Source: Dendrophyllia cribrosa (taxonomy: Eukaryota > Cnidaria > Anthozoa > Scleractinia > Dendrophylliidae). From it: a stretch of DNA of 64,000 bases. This document shows, piece by piece, positions 42,398-53,232 of the stretch (positions are counted from its first letter, which is position 1; each line of letters begins with the position of its first letter). The notes under the pieces are model-generated. The model worked only from the letters and a program-made list of their open reading frames with translations, was not told the origin of the DNA and did no database searches. The position numbers were made by a program, and so were the translations under genes. Location: positions 11,698,791-11,762,790 of the forward strand of contig JAJLRJ010000009.1 of assembly GCA_024195265.1 (NCBI GenBank), read 5' to 3'.

Positions 42398-42640
42398 TCA
42401 TCATCTTTATTACAAAAAAGACGGGATCACATTCATTACAAAAATGGTCTTCCAGTGAGCCATGGACTACTACATACAATAACTATAAAAATTTAAAAAA
42501 CCTTATACATTATAATCACAACTATAATAGATAGATAGTTACAGGTTTATAGGACATAGGCAGTCGCTACTGTCAGGCCCGGTGAAAGAGACGGATGCGT
42601 CTCCAATACATCTTTCACGGCGAAGAGACAGAGAGTCACC
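42398..42640 (-). mobile_element. Probable truncated non-LTR retrotransposon 3' UTR
   Basis: Read on the minus strand it runs from CCGTGAAAGATGTATTGGAG through ATAATGTATAAGG and ends AAAGATGATGA. This is the layout of a LINE 3' UTR with a short ATG-rich tail. No protein is left, so the call rests on style only. Confidence 0.35.
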
Positions 42641-42687
42641 CCTTTATGTAATTAAACTCAAATTGGGTACCGCCAGTTCAGCCATCA

Positions 42688-42927
42688 GGGCCCAGTTGTT
42701 CAAAAAGTGGATAGCGCTATCCATCGGATAAATCACTATCCAGTGGATAAGCGTTAACAAAACCCATTGCGCTATCCACCGGATAGTGATTTATCCGGTG
42801 GATAGCGCTATCCACCGGATAATTCACTGTCCAGTGGATAACACAATTGGTTTTGTTAATACTTATCCACTGGATAGTGATTTATCCGGTGGATAGCGCA
42901 ATCCACGTTTTGAACAACTGGGCCCAG
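42688..42927. mobile_element. MITE with GGGCCCAGTTGTTC ends and GGATAA repeats
   Basis: The perfect outer ends GGGCCCAGTTGTTCAAAA and TTTTGAACAACTGGGCCC enclose many alternating GGATAGCGCTATCC, CCGGATAA and CCAGTGGATAA motifs in both orientations. The 240-bp element is almost wholly self-complementary at several registers. Confidence 0.85.
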
Positions 42928-43440
42928 TTGCTCTAAATAACAACCAAGAGGAAATCAAAGTACAACTCACGGAAATTGAGATAACACATCCTAAGAATAA
43001 TTCGTCTCAATCTGAACGCAGAGCTAAAGCTATCAATGAATTAAAAGAAACTCAGAAATAAACATTAAAAAGCAGACAAAGGAACAACGTACAACTGTAT
43101 CGCGAAATGAGTCGTTCGCGTAGTGTACACAGACTGAGCAAATTAGTCTGAATCAAATCAACAACGTTCACTAGCTAGAATCGCTTAATGCATATCTAAA
43201 CAAAGATATATATTATTTTGGATAGACAAGAATAAGAAATAATACATGGAAAGTATACGAAAATTCTGGACCTGTAGGAGTAGCAAATTGAAGTCCAATG
43301 TACGGCTGCGAATGAATAAAAATATCTCAAATGATTGTTTTTTTTTTCGGGCTGTTTACCACTGTGAGACCATTTAGACAACAAAAATTATAATAAAAAA
43401 ATCATCGACAAAATAAAGGAAAAAAATATATCTTTTTTAA
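42928..43440. other. AT-rich DNA, no gene seen
   Basis: No exon or element recognised. Confidence 0.4.
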
Positions 43441-43444
43441 ACTT

Positions 43445-43515
43445 AACTCGAACTTGACTCGTGACTCGAACTTGTCGGGCTCGAACTTGACTCGGGCTTG
43501 AACTTGACTCGTGAA
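43445..43515 (+). repeat. CTCGAACTTGA minisatellite
   Basis: About six diverged units of ACTCGAACTTG with interspersed ACTCGTG. It continues into 43540-43640 with CGTCC, GAGTCC and AAGTCC strings that create overlapping but unconvincing ORFs. Confidence 0.7.
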
Positions 43516-43699
43516 ATGAGCACACTTTCCACACTTTCTGATGTTGCTTCCCCACGTCCTCGAGGGTCTCGTGTCCCCGAGTCCCACGTCCCTGAACACA
43601 AGTCCTTGCCTTTTTTATGTCCCCAAGTCCTTGTCCCACCTTTAGACACAGCCAGCAAAACATGTGCAGCCACAGCTTTAAATCCCGACAAAATTACAA

Positions 43700-44460
43700 G
43701 TCAGCTGTGACTCGGATGTGATATTCTCGAAATGTTGCTCACCAAGACTCAAGGAGGATATATGCCCATGAATTAATTGAGCCTGGACTTAATAAATAAT
43801 ATATATAGATGGGCCGAGCCTAACAGCGTCGCTCTTTGAACAGAAAGCCGATGATAAGCTTAACTAAGGTGAAAGGTCGGAAGCACAAGAATTAAGATTG
43901 ACGACCGGGCTATTTTTCAGTTTTGGCAATTCTCAAAAACAGAATTACGCGACCGTCTGCACAGTACATTTAGACGGTACAAAAGTTCACAGAAACAACT
44001 TTTTCTCCGTCTGGAATAACTAGTACGACTAATTTCCGAATAAAATACACCTGTTACGTATCAAAAATTCATGCCCGAAAAACTGATTTAGAAATCAAAA
44101 TTGCAAAAATACACAAACAGATTTGCATAAGGCGACGCGAGTGAAGTTAGAACAGTTACTATGAAATCCAAGTCTTGTTTTGTTTACATAAAATCGCTTT
44201 TCAACCTAAGTAATGAATGAACAAACACATAAAATTGCACAACACAATCTTCTTTCGAAAAATGTTATTTAAATCTCAATAAGTTTATGTTTAAAAGCAA
44301 AACGCGTATCAATTATAGCGCTGTCTTCGATGAAATTCAAGAAAACAATACAACTGAATTTAAGCACGTTTTATAAACAATTCTCCAAACTAACGAGAGC
44401 ACAAAGAAAAAGTGAATCAGAGATTGATATCAACATAAATTCCCATCGAAAAATGTAATT
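43700..44460. other. AT-rich DNA, no gene seen
   Basis: No exon or element recognised. Confidence 0.4.
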
Positions 44461-44463
44461 TTT

Positions 44464-44925
44464 TTACCTTGGAAATCCTTGAAAATTCTTTAAATGTCCG
44501 CTAATCCGTAAAACAAACATCTCCCCTGCATTGATAAAAACGTATGAAGTTTCTCGAAGCAAGATTTTATTCCTGAAAGCTCTTCTTTTTCCACTAAAGC
44601 GGCTTCTGAGTATCCCTGTGTCTTGAGTAGCAAACCGCGAAAAACTGCAGGGAAATAACGACTTTAATTCTCCGCTAAACACAACAATCCAACTAAAGTG
44701 TTTACCGAGCTCACGGCTGTGTGGCCGCGCGAAAAACAAAGCCTCGGTATGCCTCGGTTTGCTTTCAAAATTGCTAAGATCCCGGATGTTGTGATACGGG
44801 CACACGCACGCGCCCGCGAAACATTCCGCTAGCCATGACCATGAAAAATGACGGGCATAGGTTTTGTTCTATGAGTATGGGGCTCCGCGCGGGCCTTCGG
44901 CCCGCAGAGCTCCGCTAATAACTAT
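44464..44925 (-). repeat. Repeat-like segment with GGGCC-TTCG-GGCCC hairpin
   Basis: A 342-nt minus ORF (44464-44805) has no recognisable domain. Next to it 44880-44917 forms a stem, GGGGCTCCGC, GCGGGCC TTCG GGCCCGC, AGAGCTCC. The segment is GC-richer than its surroundings, and I read it as an interspersed repeat rather than a gene. Confidence 0.35.
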
Positions 44926-45227
44926 ATTTAACACTCTAGAAAGCTGCTACTGAAGATATGTACCAGAGTTTATGAAATATTCACCCCTTTTGTACTTTGT
45001 TTTAAACATTTTGTTCACGGAGAGAAGTATGCAGTCTTGGAAAATGTTTTTCTCCAGGTTATTTGGAGCTTAAACCGTTGTGAATTGTCAGTGAATCGTT
45101 ACCAGTGAGATGGTTGGCCTTTTTCTAATTTATCTTCAATGTTTTTAAAATGTTCAGAATACATCATTTAGCTCGACTAGTGCCGGCAAATCCAAATTTT
45201 ATTTTGATTCTATTTTGATGCACTTTC

Positions 45228-45400
45228 ATTCATTCATTCATTCATTCTTTATTTTGCCATATATACAACATTTTACAACGCAAGATGGAAATAATAAAAG
45301 ATTAGAGAAAAAAAGTAAATGGCGAGGAGACCTGAAAAAAACCACGAGGCTTATAATGAGTCAGGTTTCCTCACTTAAAAATAAACTAGTCTAAATATAA
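45228..45400 (-). mobile_element. Truncated LINE 3' end with ATGA tail
   Basis: On the minus strand it runs from GTGAGGAAACCTGACTCATT through GTATATATGGCAAAATAAAG and ends in five copies of AATG. This is the standard 3' end of a CR1/L2-like element. Confidence 0.6.
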
Positions 45401-45412
45401 TAATTACAATAT

Positions 45413-45452
45413 GAGCTTATGATAGCTTATGATAGCTTATGATAGCTTATGA
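45413..45452 (+). repeat. Decamer tandem repeat GCTTATGATA
   Basis: Four consecutive copies, the last diverging into GCTTATGATG. Confidence 0.9.
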
Positions 45453-45556
45453 TGCACAAGATCATACAGTGCGCTCTGAATTTTTTTTAAAGAGCTTTAT
45501 TTGTCGGTTTATGGGCGTTTGAATTGTCAACGAGTTTATGAATGCGACTTAGCTTT

Positions 45557-45735
45557 ATTCTCTATTTTCGAATTGCCCATAATACACTTTGTTTGCCCCC
45601 CAAATGTTGCATAAACTATTGTTTGTAAATGCTCTTGGGAGGGCTGCATATTCCCAAGAGCATTTCAAAACAATAGTATATGCAAAATTTGGGGGGCAAA
45701 CAAAGTGGATTATGGGCAATTCGAAAATAGAGAAT
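45557..45735. mobile_element. Hairpin MITE with TTCTCTATTTTCGAATTG ends
   Basis: TTCTCTATTTTCGAATTGCC, CATAATACACTTTGTTTGCC and ATGCTCTTGGGA are repeated inverted around 45650, giving a foldback of about 180 bp. ORFs seen on both strands are its two arms. Confidence 0.85.
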
Positions 45736-45942
45736 GTAAAGCAAATTAAAATAAAATTAAAAAACACCTGTCAGTATACTTCTTTTAAAATGTCAGCGAG
45801 GAGATTCATTTATGTTGAGTACCACGAGTAGGGAATTAGTAGGTGTTTCGTTTTCAAAATGATAATGTTCTTCAAATTTTGAACGGACGCCTCAATAACA
45901 ACTCGCGATAATACGCACACACACAATGCTGACAATTTTCAA

Positions 45943-46180
45943 TTAAGTAATATATGTTGGCTACGCCACACAACTGCATACTTAATTCACGTTTTCCCTA
46001 ATTTGTACTTCACCCTCAAATAAACACGGAGTAGGAAACAGATGATGGAGAAGAATTTATCTCTTTTTGGAGGTGCGTTTTTCGTCGTTTTTCATCCTCT
46101 TCAACGTATAATTTCTTGCGATTCGTCTCATTTGAGTGACTGATGTTAACACTGAGAACTCCCAGTCTTTCCCCACTTAA
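45943..46180. repeat. Diverged duplicate of 58662-58880
   Basis: Common strings in the same order: CCACAC, CGACTGCAT or CAACTGCATAC, GTTTTCC, ATTTGTA, AATAGGAAA or GTAGGAAAC, TTTTTC-G--GTTTTTCATCC, CTTGCGA. The partner lies about 0.9 kb upstream of the GPCR. It may be a diverged tandem duplication of the receptor's upstream region or an old repeat. Confidence 0.45.
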
Positions 46181-46304
46181 CCTACTTGTAATTCATACTC
46201 ACAATTGTCATTTGTGTTTAACTCCTCTTTTGGGAGAAGACAGTTTTCAGGCGAGGAAGAAGGAGAATCGAAGCAAACATTGTTTTATTTTACATCTTTA
46301 TTAA

Positions 46305-49300
46305 GAAGCAGTCTCCCTTAGATCCTCATATTGATTTTCGCTCCGGAAATAGATTTCGCTTATAATTTTTCTGTTAACTTCTATTGGTAAGTAAGTCACA
46401 AATATGAAATTAGATCGGAGAAATTCTGCTTTATAAAAATTTTCTGCCGTAAACTTTCCGCGCCCCCTACTGTCTTCGAAACTCAGTGATGAGATCGTGA
46501 ATTTTGCAAAAACTACAGCTATTCGCTCTGGACAAAATAGTTCACTTGAAACCTTCAAATTTGCTAGCTATAAACAGTGACCCTTTATCTTAATAATCAG
46601 ACGAATTGTAATCATAAACACTAATTAGTATAACAAAACCGAGGATACAAAGTTTATTCATTTTGGGCACTTATCACAACATGCGATTTGACCCAAATTC
46701 AGAGTAAAAAATCTCAAAAGTGGTTCGTACTCACAGGCTTTCCTGTATATCAAGGGAAAGTTCCATCTATGGGCTACTAAAATCTGTTAAAACATTTGGC
46801 CGCCAGCCAGTTGTTGGTCCGCAAGTGAGTGCTGAACTTGTGTTACTCAGCTAAACACGGCCATATTTCCATCGGACATTTGGTGAACGAATGCCAGTAA
46901 TAAAACACGAAATACGTTTCTCTTCACCATATAGTTTATCCAGGCACGAAGATCAAAGTTTCTCAACCAATGTCATCTGAATGGAATCGCTGGATGCGTT
47001 TCATTAAAGCAGTCATACAGCAAGATATTTCTGTTGTCGGCGAAGGGAATTCGCAGTCCGCCATCGATGTTTTCCTAAACCGCTGGCCAGTTTTTTTGTC
47101 GGCTCACGAACCGTATGTTTAGGTTTTGCCGCAAGATCAGAACACTCGGCTCGGCGATCATGTTTTCCAGTTTTTAAATAAGTATCTATTTTTCTGTCTT
47201 TCGACTTAAAGATTGGCAGTTGTTTTTAACATTTCCATATTACATGTAAGGAACCAAGCTTGTTTTTTTACGCATGTCACAAAGATTATACGCATCGTAC
47301 TAGATTGGATGTTGGACAGATAGTTTTTCGTAAACCTCGTCCACCTGCTGCAACCAATCTTCTTCGTGCACCACGTCTTCCAAGTCATCTATAGTTGCTT
47401 GACGGGAAGATGACGAGTTAGTTTGCTTTCTCTTTAGCACGGAGAGTCTTGAAAAGTAGAATTGGACCTGCTTTCTTGACAGCCACTCATCTCTCGAGAA
47501 CAATCGTTTGTTATCTTCTGTCCGGGTATTTCTCATGTCGATAGCAACTTGCTGAGGATCAGCTTTACATCCTGATTCTTCACCAGCATCAAATTGCTTT
47601 CAATTAATCCTTCACTTTAGAAGAGTACCTTGTTCCACCTTCTCTTGGCTTTTGGAGTGCCCAACCCATTAGAAGGGAAGAACTGGGAGAGGCCATTGAG
47701 GAAATGTCTGATTTCGGCCTAGGATGATTTTCGGGAACAAGAGTGGAAAACCTTGCCGCTCAGTCACGCCGTAACTTATCATAGACCGATTCTTGGCTTG
47801 TTTTGTTTTCATGTTGACCACAATCAAGATGACGTTGTAGGCAGTCAAAAGTTTCAAAGCTGAAGTTGCAGCCTTCCTGTGTGACCTCGTGTACTACATC
47901 TTGTTTTCTCCGTTCCTTTGTTGTTTTTTCGAAACACTTTACTAACTAAAGAATCAGACCCCTACCAACATTTATCTCTTTAATCCATTGCGTTACGTGA
48001 CATTCTCAAATATTGTTGGAATAGAAGATGGTTAACACGAACAATGTTGTGCGGCCCGATTTTATTCAAAATTATATATTTTTTCTTTACGTTTTAAAAG
48101 CCTCTTTTAGAAACTGTAAAACAGGAAACTTTGCACAACTGAAAAAAAAAATTCTTTCGCGACCCAACTTGTACAGGTGTAATAAACATCATCTGTATCT
48201 TTTGTGCCATCTGCCAGTTCACGGGATTCTTACAGTGCAAGGAAATTTTCCTTCCTTCGTGATTAGGATACTGACCTGTATTCAGAGGTCGCCAATATTG
48301 CCCTAGATTGTGACGGTGCTTCGTACAGATTGTTAACTTCTCTATGTCCAGTCCAATGCAAGATTAAACTTTCCCGCCCTAGCTAGTATCAATTCGTATT
48401 CCGTCACTTTCGCGCGCGAAAGGTGACAACTCTTTAAATGATTTGTTACATTGGAAATACCCACTGAATAAGGGGAACCATTTCTTCTTTTCCTCGCGAT
48501 TCCCCGCATGTTATTTTCCTACTTGTAAAAAATGAACATACAATCGGCCTATTCGGTGTGCTCACCATGGTTATTGTTTGTTTATTGTAGGTATGCTCCG
48601 TTGCGCTGTATGTGGTCAGCGGCCTAACAAAAATATCTGCCGATTTCTATAAAGGATGATAACTTGCTTGTTGCGTCAAAATGCGGGACAAATTGTGCTA
48701 ATTTACCGTCAATTGAACAAATTCTAGCCATATTGGTTGTTTCTTGACCTACCAATGGTCATACAAGAAAAGATATCTTGGCTTTGTTACAGACTTTAGG
48801 ACGCAACAAAAACGAAGGAAATTTTGAATGGAAATGTTGAAATCAATCTACAATCATTTTGAAATTTCTTTTAAGTCGAAAGACAGAAAATACAACTTAT
48901 AGAAAAACTGGAAAACAGGATCGCCGAGTGTTCTGATCTTGCGGCAAAACCTAAACATATGGTTCGTGAGCCGACAAAAATACTGGCCAGCGGTTTAGGA
49001 AAACATGGCGGACTGCGAATTCATTCATCGCCGGGAACAGAAATATCTTGCTGTATGACTGCTTTAATGAAACGCATCCAGCGATTCCATTCAGATGACA
49101 TTGGTTGAGAAACTTTGATCTTCGTGCCTGGATAAACTATATGGTGAAGAGAAACGTATTTCGTGTTTTATTAGTGGCATTCGTTCACCAAATGTCCGAT
49201 GGAAATATGGCCGTGTTTAGCTGAGTAACACAAGTTCAGCACTCACTTGCGGACCAACAACTGGCTGACGGCCAAATGTTTTAACAGATTTTAGTAGCCC

Positions 49301-49766
49301 ATAGATGGAACTTTCCCTTGATATACAGGAAAGCCTGTGAGTACGAACCACTTTTGAGATTTTTTACTCTGAATTTGGGTCAAATCGCATGTTGTGATAA
49401 GTGCCCAAAATGAATAAACTTTGTATCCTCGGTTTTGTTATACTAATTAGTGTTTATGATTACAATTCGTCTGATTATTAAGATAAAGGGTCACTGTTTA
49501 TAGCTAGCGAATTTGAAGGTTTCAAGTGAACTATTTTGTCCAGAGCGAATAGCTGTAGTTTTGGCAAAATTCACGATCTCATCACTGAATTTCGAAGACA
49601 GTAGGGGGCGAGGAAAGTTTACGGCAGAAAATTTTTATAAAGCAGACTTTCTCCGATCTAATTTCATATTTGTGACTTACTTGCCAATAGAAGTTAACAG
49701 AAAAATTCTAAGCGAAATCTATTTCCGGAGCGAAAATCAATATGAGGATCTAAGGGAGACTGCGTC
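46305..49766. mobile_element. TIR element, unit 1
   Basis: Inverted arms 46305-47209 and 48871-49766 (about 0.9 kb) enclose a 1.66-kb centre. No transposase is visible. Each arm has an 85-codon outward-reading frame (46301-46558 minus; 49513-49785 plus) that starts at TTG, not ATG. TTAA target sites fit piggyBac- or Kolobok-type mobilisation by an enzyme supplied elsewhere. Confidence 0.85.
47300..47536 (-). CDS. Possible captured gene fragment in the TIR element
   Basis: A 78-codon minus frame, repeated at 50764-51000 and 54228-54464 in the other units. It begins with a true ATG and includes RLFSRDEWLSRKQVQFYFSR, LSVLKRK, then an acidic tail with DDLEDVVHEEDWL. The W-L-S-x-x-Q-V-x-x-Y-F-S-R-L pattern resembles the C-terminal part of an uncharacterised protein family I associate with cnidarian genomes; this is recollection, not a search. 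It may be host sequence carried by a non-autonomous element. A second frame lies at 47669-47857. Confidence 0.35.
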   Translation of the reverse strand: MRNTRTEDNKRLFSRDEWLSRKQVQFYFSRLSVLKRKQTNSSSSRQATIDDLEDVVHEEDWLQQVDEVYEKLSVQHPI

Positions 49767-49768
49767 AA

Positions 49769-52700
49769 GAAGCAGTCTCCCTTAGATCCTCATATTGATT
49801 TTCGCTCCGGAAATAGATTTCGCTTATAATTTTTCTGTTAACTTCTATTGGTAAGTAAGTCACAAATATGAAATTAGATCGGAGAAATTCTGCTTTATAA
49901 AAATTTTCTGCCGTAAACTTTCCGCGCCCCCTACTGTCTTCGAAACTCAGTGATGAGATCGTGAATTTTGCAAAAACTACAGCTATTCGCTCTGGACAAA
50001 ATAGTTCACTTGAAACCTTCAAATTTGCTAGCTATAAACAGTGACCCTTTATCTTAATAATCAGACGAATTGTAATCATAAACACTAATTAGTATAACAA
50101 AACCGAGGATACAAAGTTTATTCATTTTGGGCACTTATCACAACATGCGATTTGACCCAAATTCAGAGTAAAAAATCTCAAAAGTGGTTCGTACTCACAG
50201 GCTTTCCTGTATATCAAGGGAAAGTTCCATCTATGGGCTACTAAAATCTGTTAAAACATTTGGCCGCCAGCCAGTTGTTGGTCCGCAAGTGAGTGCTGAA
50301 CTTGTGTTACTCAGCTAAACACGGCCATATTTCCATCGGACATTTGGTGAACGAATGCCAGTAATAAAACACGAAATACGTTTCTCTTCACCATATAGTT
50401 TATCCAGGCACGAAGATCAAAGTTTCTCAACCAATGTCATCTGAATGGAATCGCTGGATGCGTTTCATTAAAGCAGTCATACAGCAAGATATTTCTGTTG
50501 TCGGCGAAGGGAATTCGCAGTCCGCCATCGATGTTTTCCTAAACCGCTGGCCAGTTTTTTTGTCGGCTCACGAACCGTATGTTTAGGTTTTGCCGCAAGA
50601 TCAGAACACTCGGCTCGGCGATCATGTTTTCCAGTTTTTAAATAAGTATCTATTTTTCTGTCTTTCGACTTAAAGATTGGCAGTTGTTTTTAACATTTCC
50701 ATATTACATGTAAGGAACCAAGCTTGTTTTTTTACGCATGTCACAAAGATTATACGCATCGTACTAGATTGGATGTTGGACAGATAGTTTTTCGTAAACC
50801 TCGTCCACCTGCTGCAACCAATCTTCTTCGTGCACCACGTCTTCCAAGTCATCTATAGTTGCTTGACGGGAAGATGACGAGTTAGTTTGCTTTCTCTTTA
50901 GCACGGAGAGTCTTGAAAAGTAGAATTGGACCTGCTTTCTTGACAGCCACTCATCTCTCGAGAACAATCGTTTGTTATCTTCTGTCCGGGTATTTCTCAT
51001 GTCGATAGCAACTTGCTGAGGATCAGCTTTACATCCTGATTCTTCACCAGCATCAAATTGCTTTCAATTAATCCTTCACTTTAGAAGAGTACCTTGTTCC
51101 ACCTTCTCTTGGCTTTTGGAGTGCCCAACCCATTAGAAGGGAAGAACTGGGAGAGGCCATTGAGGAAATGTCTGATTTCGGCCTAGGATGATTTTCGGGA
51201 ACAAGAGTGGAAAACCTTGCCGCTCAGTCACGCCGTAACTTATCATAGACCGATTCTTGGCTTGTTTTGTTTTCATGTTGACCACAATCAAGATGACGTT
51301 GTAGGCAGTCAAAAGTTTCAAAGCTGAAGTTGCAGCCTTCCTGTGTGACCTCGTGTACTACATCTTGTTTTCTCCGTTCCTTTGTTGTTTTTTCGAAACA
51401 CTTTACTAACTAAAGAATCAGACCCCTACCAACATTTATCTCTTTAATCCATTGCGTTACGTGACATTCTCAAATATTGTTGGAATAGAAGATGGTTAAC
51501 ACGAACAATTTTGTGCGGCCCGATTTTATTCAAAATTATATATTTTTTCTTTACGTTTTAAAAGCCTCTTTTAGAAACTGTAAAACAGGAAACTTTGCAC
51601 AACTGAAAAAAAAAATTCTTTCGCGACCCAACTTGTACAGGTGTAATAAACATCATCTGTATCTTTTGTGCCATCTGCCAGTTCACGGGATTCTTACAGT
51701 GCAAGGAAATTTTCCTTCCTTCGTGATTAGGATACTGACCTGTATTCAGAGGTCGCCAATATTGCCCTAGATTGTGACGGTGCTTCGTACAGATTGTTAA
51801 CTTCTCTATGTCCAGTCCAATGCAAGATTAAACTTTCCCGCCCTAGCTAGTATCAATTCGTATTCCGTCACTTTCGCGCGCGAAAGGTGACAACTCTTTA
51901 AATGATTTGTTACATTGGAAATACCCACTGAATAAGGGGAACCATTTCTTCTTTTCCTCGCGATTCCCCGCATGTTATTTTCCTACTTGTAAAAAATGAA
52001 CATACAATCGGCCTATTCGGTGTGCTCACCATGGTTATTGTTTGTTTATTGTAGGTATGCTCCGTTGCGCTGTATGTGGTCAGCGGCCTAACAAAAATAT
52101 CTGCCGATTTCTATAAAGGATGATAACTTGCTTGTTGCGTCAAAATGCGGGACAAATTGTGCTAATTTACCGTCAATTGAACAAATTCTAGCCATATTGG
52201 TTGTTTCTTGACCTACCAATGGTCATACAAGAAAAGATATCTTGGCTTTGTTACAGACTTTAGGACGCAACAAAAACGAAGGAAATTTTGAATGGAAATG
52301 TTGAAATCAATCTACAATCATTTTGAAATTTCTTTTAAGTCGAAAGACAGAAAATACAACTTATAGAAAAACTGGAAAACAGGATCGCCGAGTGTTCTGA
52401 TCTTGCGGCAAAACCTAAACATATGGTTCGTGAGCCGACAAAAATACTGGCCAGCGGTTTAGGAAAACATGGCGGACTGCGAATTCATTCATCGCCGGGA
52501 ACAGAAATATCTTGCTGTATGACTGCTTTAATGAAACGCATCCAGCGATTCCATTCAGATGACATTGGTTGAGAAACTTTGATCTTCGTGCCTGGATAAA
52601 CTATATGGTGAAGAGAAACGTATTTCGTGTTTTATTAGTGGCATTCGTTCACCAAATGTCCGATGGAAATATGGCCGTGTTTAGCTGAGTAACACAAGTT

Positions 52701-53230
52701 CAGCACTCACTTGCGGACCAACAACTGGCTGACGGCCAAATGTTTTAACAGATTTTAGTAGCCCATAGATGGAACTTTCCCTTGATATACAGGAAAGCCT
52801 GTGAGTACGAACCACTTTTGAGATTTTTTACTCTGAATTTGGGTCAAATCGCATGTTGTGATAAGTGCCCAAAATGAATAAACTTTGTATCCTCGGTTTT
52901 GTTATACTAATTAGTGTTTATGATTACAATTCGTCTGATTATTAAGATAAAGGGTCACTGTTTATAGCTAGCGAATTTGAAGGTTTCAAGTGAACTATTT
53001 TGTCCAGAGCGAATAGCTGTAGTTTTGGCAAAATTCACGATCTCATCACTGAATTTCGAAGACAGTAGGGGGCGAGGAAAGTTTACGGCAGAAAATTTTT
53101 ATAAAGCAGACTTTCTCCGATCTAATTTCATATTTGTGACTTACTTGCCAATAGAAGTTAACAGAAAAATTCTAAGCGAAATCTATTTCCGGAGCGAAAA
53201 TCAATATGAGGATCTAAGGGAGACTGCGTC
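49769..53230. mobile_element. TIR element, unit 2
   Basis: Same structure as unit 1; arms 49769-50673 and 52335-53230. It differs from unit 1 at the base equivalent to 48045 (T for G). Confidence 0.85.
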
Positions 53231-53232
53231 AA

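Noticed and set aside
43388..43710. Overlapping ORFs on both strands around 43.4-43.7 kb
   Set aside because: They derive from CTCGAACTTGA- and AAGTCC-type simple repeats; frames on both strands are open for the same reason.
46301..46558. 85-codon ORF repeated six times in the arms of the 3462-bp units
   Set aside because: The copies begin at TTG rather than ATG, run outward to the element end and reflect the inverted repeat itself. No domain is recognisable.
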